The notes: a model not told the origin generated them from the letters alone. Counted from the stretch's first letter, positions 1-9,008 are shown. The stretch: DNA of 64,000 bases from Candidatus Zixiibacteriota bacterium (GCA_022571845.1 JACZXB010000001.1:124001-188000), one strand, 5' to 3'. Numbers and translations are program-made.

Positions 1-35
1 ATGCGAAAACGGCTACTGAAAGGATATAAGTAAGC

Positions 36-1988
36 ATGTTTGATTCCTGGCGCGGATTCAGTGAAGAAAAGCTCTCAGATGAATGGCACCGGAAACTAAC
101 AGAATTGGGACGCATTGCGCGTGGTCATATTCTCAAAATGACGACGTTAGCGGCTTCAGGACACCCCGGCGGTTCAATTTCTTCGATAGAAATTTACTTA
201 ATGCTTTACTTTATGTCACGCGTAGACCCCAAACAACCACACAGAGATGACCGCGATCGCATTCTGATTTCTCACGGCCATACTTCGCCGGGTGCATATT
301 CGGCTCTGGCAGCAGCCGGATTTTTCCCAATTGAGCCTCTGCTGCACGGCTTCAGACAGGCAGGCTCACCATATGAAGGGCATGTGGAACGTTCAGTTCC
401 GGGCATCGAATGGGATACCGGAAATCTGGGGCAGGGGTTTTCTGCTGGAATTGGAAAAGCTCTTTATTCAAAATTATCCGGCCAAAATTTCCATACTTTT
501 GTATTCATGAGCGACGGTGAACAGCAGAAAGGGCAGGTCTCAGAAGGCCGCCGCTTTGTGGCCAAATTCAAACTGCCGCGCTTGACTGTAATAATAGACA
601 AAAACCGACTTCAAATATCCGGCGCTACTGCAGATATAATGCCTCAGGATATTGCTGCAGAGTGGCAATCAAATGGCTGGGAAGTTATGGAAATCGATGG
701 CCATGACCTAGGCCAAATCTATGACGCCCTTAGAAAAGGCTATAGCAGTAGTGGTAAACCTCTGGTCATTATCGCCAAGACGATTATGGGTCAGGGGATT
801 TCGTTTATGGAAAACGAAGAATGCTACCACGGTGCAGCTCTCAAGCCGGACCAGCTAAGCGCTGCCTTAAAAGAACTAAATATTGATGACTCAGATATGG
901 AAGAGCTAAAGCAGAAACGCCAAAGTGGCCCGCCGCCAGATTTCCCGCCGCCGCCATCTTTATTTCCTGAAGTTAACCCGGGAGAAACTATCACCTATGC
1001 CGCTGATAAAAAGATGGATAACCGTTCAGCTTTCGGAAATGCGCTTTTGTCTGTCGGTGAGGCAAACCTTGGCCAAAAGAATTTTCCAATGGCTGTCTTT
1101 GACTGCGATTTGTCGGTCTCTGTTAAGACTAAAGTGTTTGGTGAATCATTCCCGGACAATTTTTTCCAGTGCGGCGTTTCCGAGCATAACACAGCAGCTA
1201 TGGCCGGCTCACTGTCTGCCGAAAAAGCTTTATCTGTCTGGGCAGATTTTGCCGTTTTCGCTGTTGATGAATGCTACAACCAGGCCAGGTTAAGCGACAT
1301 CAATCATGCCAATATTAAAATGTTCTGTACTCATACGGGAGTAAATGTTGGTGAAGATGGCAAGACCCACCAGTGCATCGATTACTTTGCGCTGCTTAAT
1401 TCTACCATTGGCTGGAAAGTCTTTACACCGGCCGACCCCAACCAGACTGACAGAATCGTGCGCTATGTGCTGACTCATCCCGGCAATCACGCCGTGCTTA
1501 TGGGGCGCGCTGTCAATCCCATCATTACAGACGAATCTGGCCAGCCGTTCTTTGGTGACAATTATAATTATGAATATGGTCGGATGGACAAAATCCGCAC
1601 AGGAGAAAATCTGGCGCTTGTCGCAGCCGGCAACATGCTTGGGATTGCGTTTAAGAACTATCAGCTGTTGGAGTCAGAGAATATAAATATTTCGCTGTTT
1701 AATATTTCTGATTGGTCTGATCTGCATCCTGATGATATCAAGACAATTGCCTCTTATCCGCGGGTAATTGTACTCGAAGACCACAATATCAAGACAGGAC
1801 TGGGAAACGCTATTTCTTCGGCAATTTTTGATCTCGGACTTTCTACTAAGCTGACCAAAATCGGTGTCTCTGACTATGCTTCGTCGGGCAAGACGGACGA
1901 ACTTTATAAACTATTGGGAATGGATTCTGAGTCTGTGGCCACCACTGTGCGCACATTATTGAAAGCTGACGGTATAGCCGCCAACTGA
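36..1988 (+). CDS. tkt: Transketolase, full-length single chain
   Basis: Transfers two-carbon ketol units between sugar phosphates in the non-oxidative pentose phosphate pathway, using thiamine diphosphate (ThDP) and a divalent metal in the cytosol. At 650 residues both the ThDP-binding N-half and the pyrimidine-binding/C-terminal half are in one chain. The ThDP/metal signature reads SDGEQQKGQ (159-167) and closes at DKN (188-190). SGHPGG (41-46) and SHGHTSPG (79-86) carry the usual substrate/cofactor histidines, and Glu383 in VSEHNTAAMA is the cofactor-activating Glu. AAGGA at 20-24 supports this ATG. coaE follows 11 bases downstream, so the two are probably cotranscribed. Lys after DGEQQ, where many transketolases have Glu, looks like subfamily variation. 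Confidence 0.95.
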   Translation: MFDSWRGFSEEKLSDEWHRKLTELGRIARGHILKMTTLAASGHPGGSISSIEIYLMLYFMSRVDPKQPHRDDRDRILISHGHTSPGAYSALAAAGFFPIEPLLHGFRQAGSPYEGHVERSVPGIEWDTGNLGQGFSAGIGKALYSKLSGQNFHTFVFMSDGEQQKGQVSEGRRFVAKFKLPRLTVIIDKNRLQISGATADIMPQDIAAEWQSNGWEVMEIDGHDLGQIYDALRKGYSSSGKPLVIIAKTIMGQGISFMENEECYHGAALKPDQLSAALKELNIDDSDMEELKQKRQSGPPPDFPPPPSLFPEVNPGETITYAADKKMDNRSAFGNALLSVGEANLGQKNFPMAVFDCDLSVSVKTKVFGESFPDNFFQCGVSEHNTAAMAGSLSAEKALSVWADFAVFAVDECYNQARLSDINHANIKMFCTHTGVNVGEDGKTHQCIDYFALLNSTIGWKVFTPADPNQTDRIVRYVLTHPGNHAVLMGRAVNPIITDESGQPFFGDNYNYEYGRMDKIRTGENLALVAAGNMLGIAFKNYQLLESENINISLFNISDWSDLHPDDIKTIASYPRVIVLEDHNIKTGLGNAISSAIFDLGLSTKLTKIGVSDYASSGKTDELYKLLGMDSESVATTVRTLLKADGIAAN

Positions 1989-1999
1989 AAAAATATCAA

Positions 2000-2605
2000 A
2001 TGCTGATAGGCATCACCGGACAGATTGGCGCCGGTAAAACTACTGCCGCTAATATTCTAAAAGCAATGGGTGCGATTGTTATTGATGCCGACAGAATAGG
2101 CCGCAAAGTCGTTGAGACCAATCCCGGGCTGATTCAAAAACTTGCCCGGGTATTCGGTCCTCAGATTCTTACTCCGACAGGGAACCTCCGCAGAAAAAAA
2201 ACCGCAGAGATAGCCTTTTCAAATGAAAGAAACAGGAAATTGCTAAACAGCCTCGTCCATCCATATCTCTTAAGAGAACTCAAAAAACAAATAAAAAGAA
2301 ATCTTGGTAAGAAAAAAGTTGTAGTCATAGACGCAGCGCTTTTGCTTGACTGGAAACTCGATAATATCGTCGATCTGACACTCGTTATCGGCTGCTCCAA
2401 AGAAAAACGAATCACAAGACTACTAAAAAAAGGTCTCAGTAAATCCGACGCTTTAGCCAGAATGAAAAGCCAGCTGCCCTTTAGAGATTATGAAAAACGT
2501 GCTGACAAAGTTATCTTAAATAGCTCGACAGCAGCAGCTTTTAAAAGAAAAGTCCAGAAGTGGGCAGACAGTTATTTCGACAGAAAATTAAATACTGTTT
2601 TTTAG
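2000..2605 (+). CDS. coaE: Dephospho-CoA kinase
   Basis: Catalyses the last step of coenzyme A synthesis, ATP-dependent phosphorylation of the 3'-hydroxyl of dephospho-CoA. The P-loop GQIGAGKT is at residues 7-14 and is followed by the family-typical IDADRIGRKVVE (about 33-44); the VVIDAALLLDWK segment is the usual middle motif. Length (201 aa) is normal. It sits 11 bases after the transketolase gene with no obvious terminator between them. Its TAG stop (2603-2605) overlaps the TAA stop of the convergent downstream gene (2602-2604 on the other strand), so the two genes end inside each other. Confidence 0.95.
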   Translation: MLIGITGQIGAGKTTAANILKAMGAIVIDADRIGRKVVETNPGLIQKLARVFGPQILTPTGNLRRKKTAEIAFSNERNRKLLNSLVHPYLLRELKKQIKRNLGKKKVVVIDAALLLDWKLDNIVDLTLVIGCSKEKRITRLLKKGLSKSDALARMKSQLPFRDYEKRADKVILNSSTAAAFKRKVQKWADSYFDRKLNTVF

Positions 2606-3597
2606 GCGAACAGGTCGAAAGGCTGCAAATTATCTTTTTGATTTTTAATCAACAGCTGATAAACGTGCCAGGCCGTAACCAGGTCCTGAATAGCCAGTCC
2701 GGTGGAATCAAAGACCGTGATATCATCATCGGAACTGCGAATTTTACTATGTTCGGCGATTATTTTGCCAAGTTCCCCGGCCAGGTCGCTTTGTTTGAGC
2801 TGCTTGTTAGCCAGCGGCACGTTAATTTCGCCCGAATGCGAGGCCTGCGCCCAATCGTCAATTACTACTTTACTTATTTGCAGAAGCTGGTAGTCCAGTT
2901 CCTGCTTGCCTTTGGCATCGGCTCCAATAGCATTGATATGGGCGCCTTTGGGAACGTCATCTTTCATCACAATAGGCTTACGCGTAGAGGTTGTAGTGTT
3001 TATTATATCAGCATTCTCACAGGCTTCATTGATAGAATTTGATACCGTACATTCGAGTTCAAACTTTTCGTTGCAGATTTTGGCAAATTTTTGAGCGCGC
3101 TCTTTGTCAATATCAAAGGTTGAGGCTTTGGTAAGTTCTGGTCTGGCGATCATAACAGCTTCAAGCTGGGTCTCCGCCTGCACACCGGCCCCTATGAATA
3201 CTACCTTATCACATTTTGACTTAGCCAGAAACTTGGCGGCGATACCGCCCGCCGCACCTGTACGCATGTTGGTAATGTGAGTGCCGTCCATCACAGCCAA
3301 AGGGAAACCGGTCTTGGGATCTATCAATAAAATAGTAGCCATTACAGTCGGCAGGTCGGCGTTGTGATTATCGGGATGGACGTTTACGGCTTTGATGCCG
3401 GCGGCGCCCAAATCACGGATATAAGCCGGCATACAGCGCAAATCGCCGAAGTAATCCTCGAAATAAAGATACGATTTAGCCGGCATCTGCACTTTGCCTT
3501 CGCCGTAATACCGAAAGGCACTCTCGGTTGCTTCCATGCAGTCTTTCATTGTCAAGACTTTAACAATTTCAGATTTTTTTATTAGAAATGTGTCCAC
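2602..3597 (-). CDS. Ornithine cyclodeaminase / alanine dehydrogenase family enzyme
   Basis: Member of the ornithine cyclodeaminase / mu-crystallin family of NAD(P)-dependent enzymes. Known members deaminate ornithine to proline, interconvert alanine and pyruvate, or reduce cyclic ketimines. The dinucleotide-binding glycine motif GAGVQAETQ is at 136-144, preceded by RTGAAGGIAAKFLA (112-125), the family core. The conserved substrate-side segment with KVQMPAKSYLYF (35-46) is present. Length (331 aa) is typical. Which amino acid it uses cannot be read from sequence. It is monocistronic and is divergent from the peptidoglycan-salvage operon across a 130-base gap that must hold both promoters. Confidence 0.85.
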   Translation of the reverse strand: MDTFLIKKSEIVKVLTMKDCMEATESAFRYYGEGKVQMPAKSYLYFEDYFGDLRCMPAYIRDLGAAGIKAVNVHPDNHNADLPTVMATILLIDPKTGFPLAVMDGTHITNMRTGAAGGIAAKFLAKSKCDKVVFIGAGVQAETQLEAVMIARPELTKASTFDIDKERAQKFAKICNEKFELECTVSNSINEACENADIINTTTSTRKPIVMKDDVPKGAHINAIGADAKGKQELDYQLLQISKVVIDDWAQASHSGEINVPLANKQLKQSDLAGELGKIIAEHSKIRSSDDDITVFDSTGLAIQDLVTAWHVYQLLIKNQKDNLQPFDLFA

Positions 3598-3730
3598 CTC
3601 AGACTGCCTCCGCCATAAATGTTTGTAGCCTCAATAATTCAGAATTTGAGGATAATCTCTGTCGGCTCGAATGTCAATCTCCCTCTGCCTTTTTGTTGCT
3701 TAAGGCGGCACTAGAGCTTAATTTTTATTA

Positions 3731-4519
3731 GTGAAATTTGCCACAGTAACGACAAATTTATTGGACCTCTTGATGGAGCCGCGCTACAACTGCCAGAGGG
3801 CCAGCCAGCTGCTGTTTTTGGAGCCCTTGAAAGTAGGCAAGAAAAACGGCGACTTTGTTCTGGTGCAGCAGGCCGATGGCTACTCCGGCTGGGCGGATAC
3901 CAGATTTCTAAAAGAGCTTTCCAGGGTTGAATATGAAAATCAAATAAATTCGGCCAATGCTGTCGTTTCTGCATTTGATGCAAAACTAATAGACAATAAA
4001 AGCAGCACGGTTCTGCCGCACTTTCTCTACTACGGAACCAGATTGAAAGTTACGGCCACAATTGACGGCGGGTTCCGCATAATGCATCCTTCGGGAAAAT
4101 ATGCCTATATCAAGCGAAACCGGGTCAGGCCGATAAAGAAGAAAGCAAGCGTCACAGGTAAAAAACTGGTCAAAGAGGCATCCAAATGGCTGGGAGTACC
4201 CTACCTTTGGGGAGGCATGACTCCGGCCGGATTTGATTGTTCTGGCTTTTTAAAGCAGATTTTCGGACAGTTTAATATTTTCCTGCCGCGGGATACCAAA
4301 GACCAGATTCTGGTTGGTGATAGAATAGATAGGCAGAGTATAAAGACAGGGGACCTGCTCTTCTTCAAAAGGCATGTCGGTATGGCCATAACGAGAGAGC
4401 AGATGATTCACTGCTCAGTTGGTTCAGCTGGGGTAACGATTGAATCAATAGTGTCCGGGCAGCCGGATTACAGACAAGATTTGGACAGAGACTTTGCCGA
4501 AGCAAGGAGAATTATATAG
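3731..4519 (+). CDS. SH3-NlpC/P60 cell-wall peptidase (YkfC-like)
   Basis: Cysteine peptidase predicted to cut gamma-D-glutamyl-diamino-acid bonds in peptidoglycan peptides. Two SH3-like regions (about 1-62 and 72-135) precede the NlpC/P60 domain (about 143-262). Catalytic Cys170 lies in FDCSG, His215 in KRHVGMAI and the third polar residue His227 in MIHCS. No signal peptide is visible, so it acts in the cytoplasm or leaves by an unknown route; YkfC-type enzymes work on recycled peptides. The start is a GTG. Its stop overlaps the GTG start of the epimerase gene by one base (TAGTG), a strong sign of translational coupling. Pairing with an Ala-Glu epimerase matches the ykf gene logic of Bacillus. 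Confidence 0.9.
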   Translation: MKFATVTTNLLDLLMEPRYNCQRASQLLFLEPLKVGKKNGDFVLVQQADGYSGWADTRFLKELSRVEYENQINSANAVVSAFDAKLIDNKSSTVLPHFLYYGTRLKVTATIDGGFRIMHPSGKYAYIKRNRVRPIKKKASVTGKKLVKEASKWLGVPYLWGGMTPAGFDCSGFLKQIFGQFNIFLPRDTKDQILVGDRIDRQSIKTGDLLFFKRHVGMAITREQMIHCSVGSAGVTIESIVSGQPDYRQDLDRDFAEARRII

Positions 4520-5547
4520 TGCAGCTTGATGCCGTAAGAATTTCAATTCCCTTCAAGAAAAAATTCACAGTATCAAAGGGCTCGGCAACAGTCAAGACAA
4601 ACGTCCTGGCAGTGATGAATAATCGATACATCGGTGAAGCATCCGGTTCAATACACGCCGGACCACCTGTTGAGAAGATTGAAAGAGACCTCAATAAGGG
4701 CCTGAAGCTCCTGTCAAAAGTAAGCGATATTACAATCGAGACAATGGATGAAATCCAGACCTGGAATATAAACAGTGCCGCCCGCTCGGCAATTACGGCT
4801 ATGCTCCTGCATTTTCTTTCAGGCGAATCAAAAAGATATCCGTGGGAACTGTTGTCGATGGCAACTCCGGTCGGAATAAAAAGTTCGTTTACCATTGGAA
4901 TTGAAGATACCGAGAGCATGATAGAATCTATCAAATCCTGCGAAAGCCCGATTATCAAAATCAAAATGGGACACAAGGAGGACGTCTTGATTCTTGATGC
5001 ACTTGATGAATTAGTCGGGAAAGAAATCAGAGTTGATGCCAATGGCGGCTGGTCTTTGGAAAAAGCCGAAGAAATGATAATGCACCTGTCGCGCAAGGGC
5101 ATCACAGTTATCGAGCAGCCGACGATAGCGAAGCATTTCAAAGAGTGGCAGCATATAAAAGGGAAAAACGAATCAGTCGAACTGATTGCAGATGAAGGCC
5201 TGAATTCACTGGCTGACTACCGAAAATACGCAGATTATATTGACGGCGTTAATATTAAAATGGAAAAATGCGGGGGGGTACTTAAGGGAATAGAAATCGC
5301 CCGTGCTGCACAAGAACAAAACAAGAAGGTCATGCTCGGCTGCATGGTCGAATCATCGATAGGCATATCCCAGTCGATATATATGTCAAGTGTCGCTGAT
5401 TACTTTGATCTCGACGGACCATTGCTTTTAGAAGATGATATTGCCGACGGAATTCGTTACGACAGGGAGTCAATTGAGGTCGACCGGGAAATTATCGGCG
5501 GCCCCAAATTAAAACGAAATGTCATTGAAAAGTATATTCAGGAATAG
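4519..5547 (+). CDS. L-Ala-D/L-Glu (dipeptide) epimerase, enolase superfamily
   Basis: Predicted to epimerise L-Ala-D-Glu released from peptidoglycan to L-Ala-L-Glu so that ordinary peptidases can degrade it. Muconate-lactonizing subgroup of the enolase superfamily. The catalytic lysine pair is in IKIKMG (Lys147, Lys149), the metal ligands are in RVDANGGW (Asp173), EQP (Glu199) and ADEG (Asp225/Glu226), and the opposite catalytic lysine is in NIKMEKCGG (Lys247). Length (342 aa) is typical. GTG start, one-base overlap with the upstream peptidase, and a 29-base overlap with the amidase downstream. Other dipeptide specificities are possible, but the neighbours favour the murein dipeptide. Confidence 0.9.
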   Translation: MQLDAVRISIPFKKKFTVSKGSATVKTNVLAVMNNRYIGEASGSIHAGPPVEKIERDLNKGLKLLSKVSDITIETMDEIQTWNINSAARSAITAMLLHFLSGESKRYPWELLSMATPVGIKSSFTIGIEDTESMIESIKSCESPIIKIKMGHKEDVLILDALDELVGKEIRVDANGGWSLEKAEEMIMHLSRKGITVIEQPTIAKHFKEWQHIKGKNESVELIADEGLNSLADYRKYADYIDGVNIKMEKCGGVLKGIEIARAAQEQNKKVMLGCMVESSIGISQSIYMSSVADYFDLDGPLLLEDDIADGIRYDRESIEVDREIIGGPKLKRNVIEKYIQE

Positions 5548-7504
5548 CGCCGCTCTTGCGCTCTTTTTCGTTCCAATCATATCTCTGCATTTTCTGCTGG
5601 CAGATTTAATTCTTGCCGGAGATGCCTTTGAAAGGCATAACCAGCCTAAAATAACCGTTGTCTACCCCAAAGCTAACCAGACTGTAACTGCCACCGACTC
5701 AACTTTTATTCTTGGAAACGTTTCCGGTCTTGAAGAATTGAAAAACGTAGCATTTTCTATAAACGATAATAAAGTCAGGCTTCATAGCAGTGGCAGATTT
5801 CTGGCCTTTATCCCAATTGAGCCGGACAGCTTTCTGTTTACGTTGAAAGTCGATTTTTCTTATGTCAGTGAAAACGACACTCTCATATCGAGAACTTCGA
5901 TCCACCAGCTAAAAGTTTACATTCCGCCGCCTCTCGGACGAATACCACTTGATACAATGTTAATCAGCGGGGACTACAAGCGACCTCGCGGAAATCTTAC
6001 GATTGCTGCAAACGATGAACTAAGGGTCGCGTTTCACGCCACTCCCGGTCATATCGCCTGGTTTTCGATAGACGGTATAGTCGACTCTATTCCGATGAAT
6101 GAATCCGCCCCGCAACCGCAGACTTACTGGGGAGAGGCTGTTTTCGGGGCAGGTGAAGTGCCGGAATCTCTGCTTTTAAAAGGAATCTATACCGGTTCCT
6201 GGACTGTCCCGCCTGATGCGAGAATAGACACTGCCGCTATCACATATCACCTGGCGGTTCCGCATCCGAGTGAAATCTTCTATCAACTTTTTACCACCGG
6301 AGATAACGTCTATTTCAAAATGCTGGCCAAGTATGCCGAGTATGACTCTATCCCGACTATCACCAGCCAAAGCGCTTATAAAGTAACTTTTAATGATCCC
6401 GCATTTCCGTTCACAGTGCGTTATATAGACTCAGTTCAGACCGTTCGCCACGGCCCCCGACGCGGCTACCAGTCGATATTCCAGCCTGAGGGCGTTACCG
6501 CTTTGGCAATCGGCGCTACCGGAGACTGGTACAAACTACAGCTGTCCAAAACGCAAACAGCCTGGGTTAATCAGAATTCAGTGCAAAAACTTCAGCCGGG
6601 CATAAGACCGGCGCATACTTATCTAATTGTCGTACGCTCAGAATTACACGGACGAAAATTAAAATTTGAGTTTCCATTATCAGGTAAGCATCCCTTTAAT
6701 ATCATTGAAGACGATCGCAGGACTATTCGGCTTCAGCTTTTTGGGGTCACTACAGATACAGATTGGATTCGCTACGACTTTGATGACGACCTTATTGACA
6801 TTGCCAGCTGGAGTCAGCCCGAAGAAGATCTTTATGAATTTAAGATTGCACTCCGCAAAGATATCTGGGGTTACAACACATACTATAAAGGCAACACTCT
6901 CTTTTTGGAACTAATTAAACCTCCAGATAATCTTAGAAGCCTTCGCGGCAAAGTTATTGTAGTCGACCCCGGCCACTCGGCAGACCCGGGTTCGATTGGA
7001 CCGTCGGGATACACCGAGGCAGAGGCCAATTTGGCCATAGCCCTGGAACTCAAAAAGAAACTTGAATCCAAAGGCGTCAGAGTGGTCATGACCCGAAGCG
7101 ACACATCGCATGTTGCCTTGTATGACCGTCCCGCTATCGCCAAAATTAGCGGCGCCGACCTGTTTGTCTCGATTCACAATAACGCTCTGCCCGATGGCGT
7201 CAATCCCTTCACCAACAACGGCACTTCGATATATTATTATCATCCGCATTCTATCAATCTGGCTCGTGCAATACATTCGGAAATGCTGAAAGCGACTCAG
7301 CTGCCCGACCACGGACTCTATCACGGCAACTTAGCTGTCAACCGCCCGACTCAATACCCGGCGGTGCTGATAGAGTGCGCCTTTATGATTATCCCGGAAC
7401 AGGAAGAAATGCTAAAAACCGATCGTTTCCGCAAACGCATAGCAAAGGCTATTACAAAGGGAATAGAGAATTTTTTGAAAGATTTTGCGAAGAAGAATCG
7501 TTAG
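5519..7504 (+). CDS. Exported N-acetylmuramoyl-L-alanine amidase (Amidase_3)
   Basis: Zinc amidase that cleaves the bond between N-acetylmuramic acid and the stem peptide. A hydrophobic N-terminal export signal (about 10-34) is followed by roughly 440 residues of beta-rich sequence resembling SH3/AMIN-type wall-binding modules, then the Amidase_3 domain (about 477-655). Zinc ligands are His486 (DPGHS), Glu500 (TEAEAN) and His553 (SIHNN); the catalytic Glu is Glu619 (IECAF). The gene begins inside the epimerase gene, so three coupled genes encode amidase, endopeptidase and epimerase. Together they would release and convert stem peptides. Three hairpin-forming repeats follow the stop codon. Confidence 0.9.
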   Translation: MSLKSIFRNSAALALFFVPIISLHFLLADLILAGDAFERHNQPKITVVYPKANQTVTATDSTFILGNVSGLEELKNVAFSINDNKVRLHSSGRFLAFIPIEPDSFLFTLKVDFSYVSENDTLISRTSIHQLKVYIPPPLGRIPLDTMLISGDYKRPRGNLTIAANDELRVAFHATPGHIAWFSIDGIVDSIPMNESAPQPQTYWGEAVFGAGEVPESLLLKGIYTGSWTVPPDARIDTAAITYHLAVPHPSEIFYQLFTTGDNVYFKMLAKYAEYDSIPTITSQSAYKVTFNDPAFPFTVRYIDSVQTVRHGPRRGYQSIFQPEGVTALAIGATGDWYKLQLSKTQTAWVNQNSVQKLQPGIRPAHTYLIVVRSELHGRKLKFEFPLSGKHPFNIIEDDRRTIRLQLFGVTTDTDWIRYDFDDDLIDIASWSQPEEDLYEFKIALRKDIWGYNTYYKGNTLFLELIKPPDNLRSLRGKVIVVDPGHSADPGSIGPSGYTEAEANLAIALELKKKLESKGVRVVMTRSDTSHVALYDRPAIAKISGADLFVSIHNNALPDGVNPFTNNGTSIYYYHPHSINLARAIHSEMLKATQLPDHGLYHGNLAVNRPTQYPAVLIECAFMIIPEQEEMLKTDRFRKRIAKAITKGIENFLKDFAKKNR

Positions 7505-7512
7505 ATATTGCA

Positions 7513-7670
7513 GTGTCATACTTCGACTCCGCTCAGTATGACTTTGTCCGCTCTGTTTGACAAAAATATTATTGTAGGTCAGGACTTTACAATCCTGAGC
7601 AAAGCCGAAGGGCTTGCAGTCCTGACACTCGCGACATATAATCGTCAGGAACACAAGGTTCCTGACCTAC
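7513..7670. repeat. Intergenic repeat cluster with 9-bp hairpin
   Basis: The gap between the amidase and the DUF1028 gene is made of short repeats. Bases 7513-7558 are a degenerate copy of a CTTCGACTC...GTCCGCTC element also seen at 8950-8998 and 30632-30678. Bases 7644-7652 (GTCAGGAAC) pair perfectly with 7658-7666 around a 5-base loop. This GTCAGGA(A/C)C hairpin recurs at 8689-8729 and in related form at 34945-35034 and 36542-36640. AGGAGG at 7689-7694 is the ribosome-binding site of the next gene. Confidence 0.7.
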
Positions 7671-7698
7671 AGAAAAAGTCCAGCCATAGGAGGCAATC

Positions 7699-8688
7699 AT
7701 GTTCAAATTCACATTAGCGCTTTCCGTTTTAGTGCTACCAGTATTTGCATTAGCAGCAACCAACACACAGCGTGTGCTGCCAATTCGTCCGGTCAATACC
7801 TACTCGATAGTCGCTTACGACAGCGTCACCGGTCAATTCGGTGCGGCGGTGCAGTCGCACTGGTTTAAAGTTGCCAACGTAATCTGGGCTGAACCGAATG
7901 TCGGGGCAGTGGCTACTCAAGCGCATGTCGATTTCGCCTATGGTCCGCTTGGAATTGAAATGATGAAACTGGGGAAGACCGCCACACAGGCGCTCGACGG
8001 CCTCAAAGCCAGCGACCCTAACTATCATGTCAGACAGGTAGCCATGATTGACAATCGCGGCAATGTCGCGGCGCACACCGGTAATAATTGTATTGCAGAA
8101 GCAGGTCATCAGGTCGGCCATAATTATTCGGTACAGGCCAACCTGATGGAAAACCCAACAGTCCCGGCCGCTATGGCAAAGGCTTTTGAAAGCGCCGCGG
8201 GAGATTTGGCTGAGCGTCTTATGATTGCGCTTGAGGCTGCGCAAGCCGAGGGAGGGGATATCCGCGGGATGCAGTCGGCCGCTATACTGGTCGTAACAGG
8301 AGAGCCAACCGGACAAAGCTGGAAGGACCGCCTGGTTGATTTGCGGGTGGACGACGCTCCCGAACCATTGGTAGAGCTTCGCCGCTTGTTGGATATAAAC
8401 CGCGCCTACGAGTTGATGAACCAGGGCGATGATTTTATTGTAGAAGGAAAATTTGACGAAGCCGGGCAGGCCTATGCCAATGCGGCCGAGCTTTCTCCCG
8501 GCAATATGGAAATAATTTACTGGCACGCCGTGACTCTGGTAACTGCCGGTGAGGTAGAGCGCTCACTGCCACTTTTTAAGCAATGCTTCGAAGCCGACGA
8601 AGGCTGGCGGACTCTGATAAAGCGCCTGGTCACCGCCGAGATTTTACCGGATGATAAGAAAGTGATTGAGAGGATATTATCCGAGTAG
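7699..8688 (+). CDS. Exported DUF1028 protein with C-terminal TPR-like domain
   Basis: An N-terminal signal peptide (about 1-19, ending ALAA) is followed by a DUF1028 domain (about 33-225), a fold related to Ntn-hydrolases. Visible family hallmarks are the start SIVAYDSVTGQFGAAVQSHW, and AVATQAHVDFAYG, HTGNNCIAEAGH and NLMENPTV. The C-terminal 100 residues (ELMNQGDDFIVEGKFDEAGQ onward) form a TPR-like module that usually accompanies DUF1028 and is sometimes called a peptidoglycan-binding domain. The biochemical role of the family is unknown. The AGGAGG site 4 bases before the ATG is strong. A degenerate duplicate of its last 22 codons lies 3.7 kb downstream at 12395. Confidence 0.85.
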   Translation: MFKFTLALSVLVLPVFALAATNTQRVLPIRPVNTYSIVAYDSVTGQFGAAVQSHWFKVANVIWAEPNVGAVATQAHVDFAYGPLGIEMMKLGKTATQALDGLKASDPNYHVRQVAMIDNRGNVAAHTGNNCIAEAGHQVGHNYSVQANLMENPTVPAAMAKAFESAAGDLAERLMIALEAAQAEGGDIRGMQSAAILVVTGEPTGQSWKDRLVDLRVDDAPEPLVELRRLLDINRAYELMNQGDDFIVEGKFDEAGQAYANAAELSPGNMEIIYWHAVTLVTAGEVERSLPLFKQCFEADEGWRTLIKRLVTAEILPDDKKVIERILSE

Positions 8689-8729
8689 GTCAGGACCCTT
8701 GTCCGCCTCGGCGGACTTGTGGTCCTGAC
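8689..8729. repeat. Two-tier hairpin directly after the DUF1028 stop
   Basis: GTCAGGACC (8689-8697) pairs with GGTCCTGAC (8721-8729), and the inner TCCGCC pairs with GGCGGA. The element begins on the base after the stop codon. It belongs to the GTCAGGACC repeat family found elsewhere in the window. It could slow exonucleases or end transcription, but no T-run follows. The 690-base gap to the next gene (8689-9378) holds only repeats: this hairpin, a second GTCAGGAAC/GTTCC pair near 8740, and the elements listed separately. Confidence 0.65.
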
Positions 8730-8800
8730 GAATTCAGAAGTCAGGAACACGAGGTTCCAGACCGACAAAATTGTACTTTTGACATTTAGACTGTTAGAAA

Positions 8801-8840
8801 GATGTCGAGACCACGCCCAGGAGGCGGGTATCGACCTACT
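8801..8840 (+). repeat. 40-bp hairpin repeat, copy 1 of 3
   Basis: The element begins GATGTCGAGACC and ends GTATCGACCTACT around a GCCCAGGAGGC-type centre, so its arms can pair as a hairpin. Closely similar 40-base copies lie at 13755-13794 and 31631-31670. The sequence is non-coding here. Confidence 0.75.
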
Positions 8841-8857
8841 CTCATCACGAGCAAATG

Positions 8858-8910
8858 TGCCACGGCCCTTTGCGCTTCGCTCAAATGGCTTCGTTTTGTT
8901 ATATTTAACA
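8858..8910 (+). repeat. Long AT-rich repeat, partial copy A
   Basis: Contains CAAATGGCTTCGTTTTGTTA followed by a TATTTAAC tail, with a GCCACGGCCC lead-in. It matches the first part of the longer copies at 9009-9236 and 12230-12368. In the reverse direction such elements translate to a Y-N-K/E-T-N/K-P-F-A string, which I take as repeat sequence rather than protein. Confidence 0.7.
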
Positions 8911-8949
8911 TCTTTTTTATGAAATACCTCGGGGAGAATTGGGCGACAT

Positions 8950-8998
8950 CCTTCGACTCCTTCGACAGGCTCAGGACGGGGTCCGCTCAGGATGACAG
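8950..8998 (+). repeat. CTTCGAC...GGATGAC intergenic repeat
   Basis: A 49-base element starting CCTTCGACTCC and ending GTCCGCTCAGGATGACAG. A related copy is at 30632-30678 and more degenerate forms are at 7513-7558 and 53304-53330. All lie in intergenic DNA. It resembles widespread small dispersed repeats in environmental bacteria. Confidence 0.65.
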
Positions 8999-9008
8999 TC
9001 CTAAATGG

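Noticed and set aside
1-35. Short open frames before the transketolase gene, possibly the 3' end of an upstream gene
   Set aside because: Two frames stay open for only 8-10 codons and nothing recognisable is encoded; there is too little sequence to call a gene.
7750-8526. 258-codon open frame antisense to the DUF1028 gene
   Set aside because: The plus-strand gene has a signal peptide, a strong ribosome-binding site and clear family motifs; the antisense frame has none.
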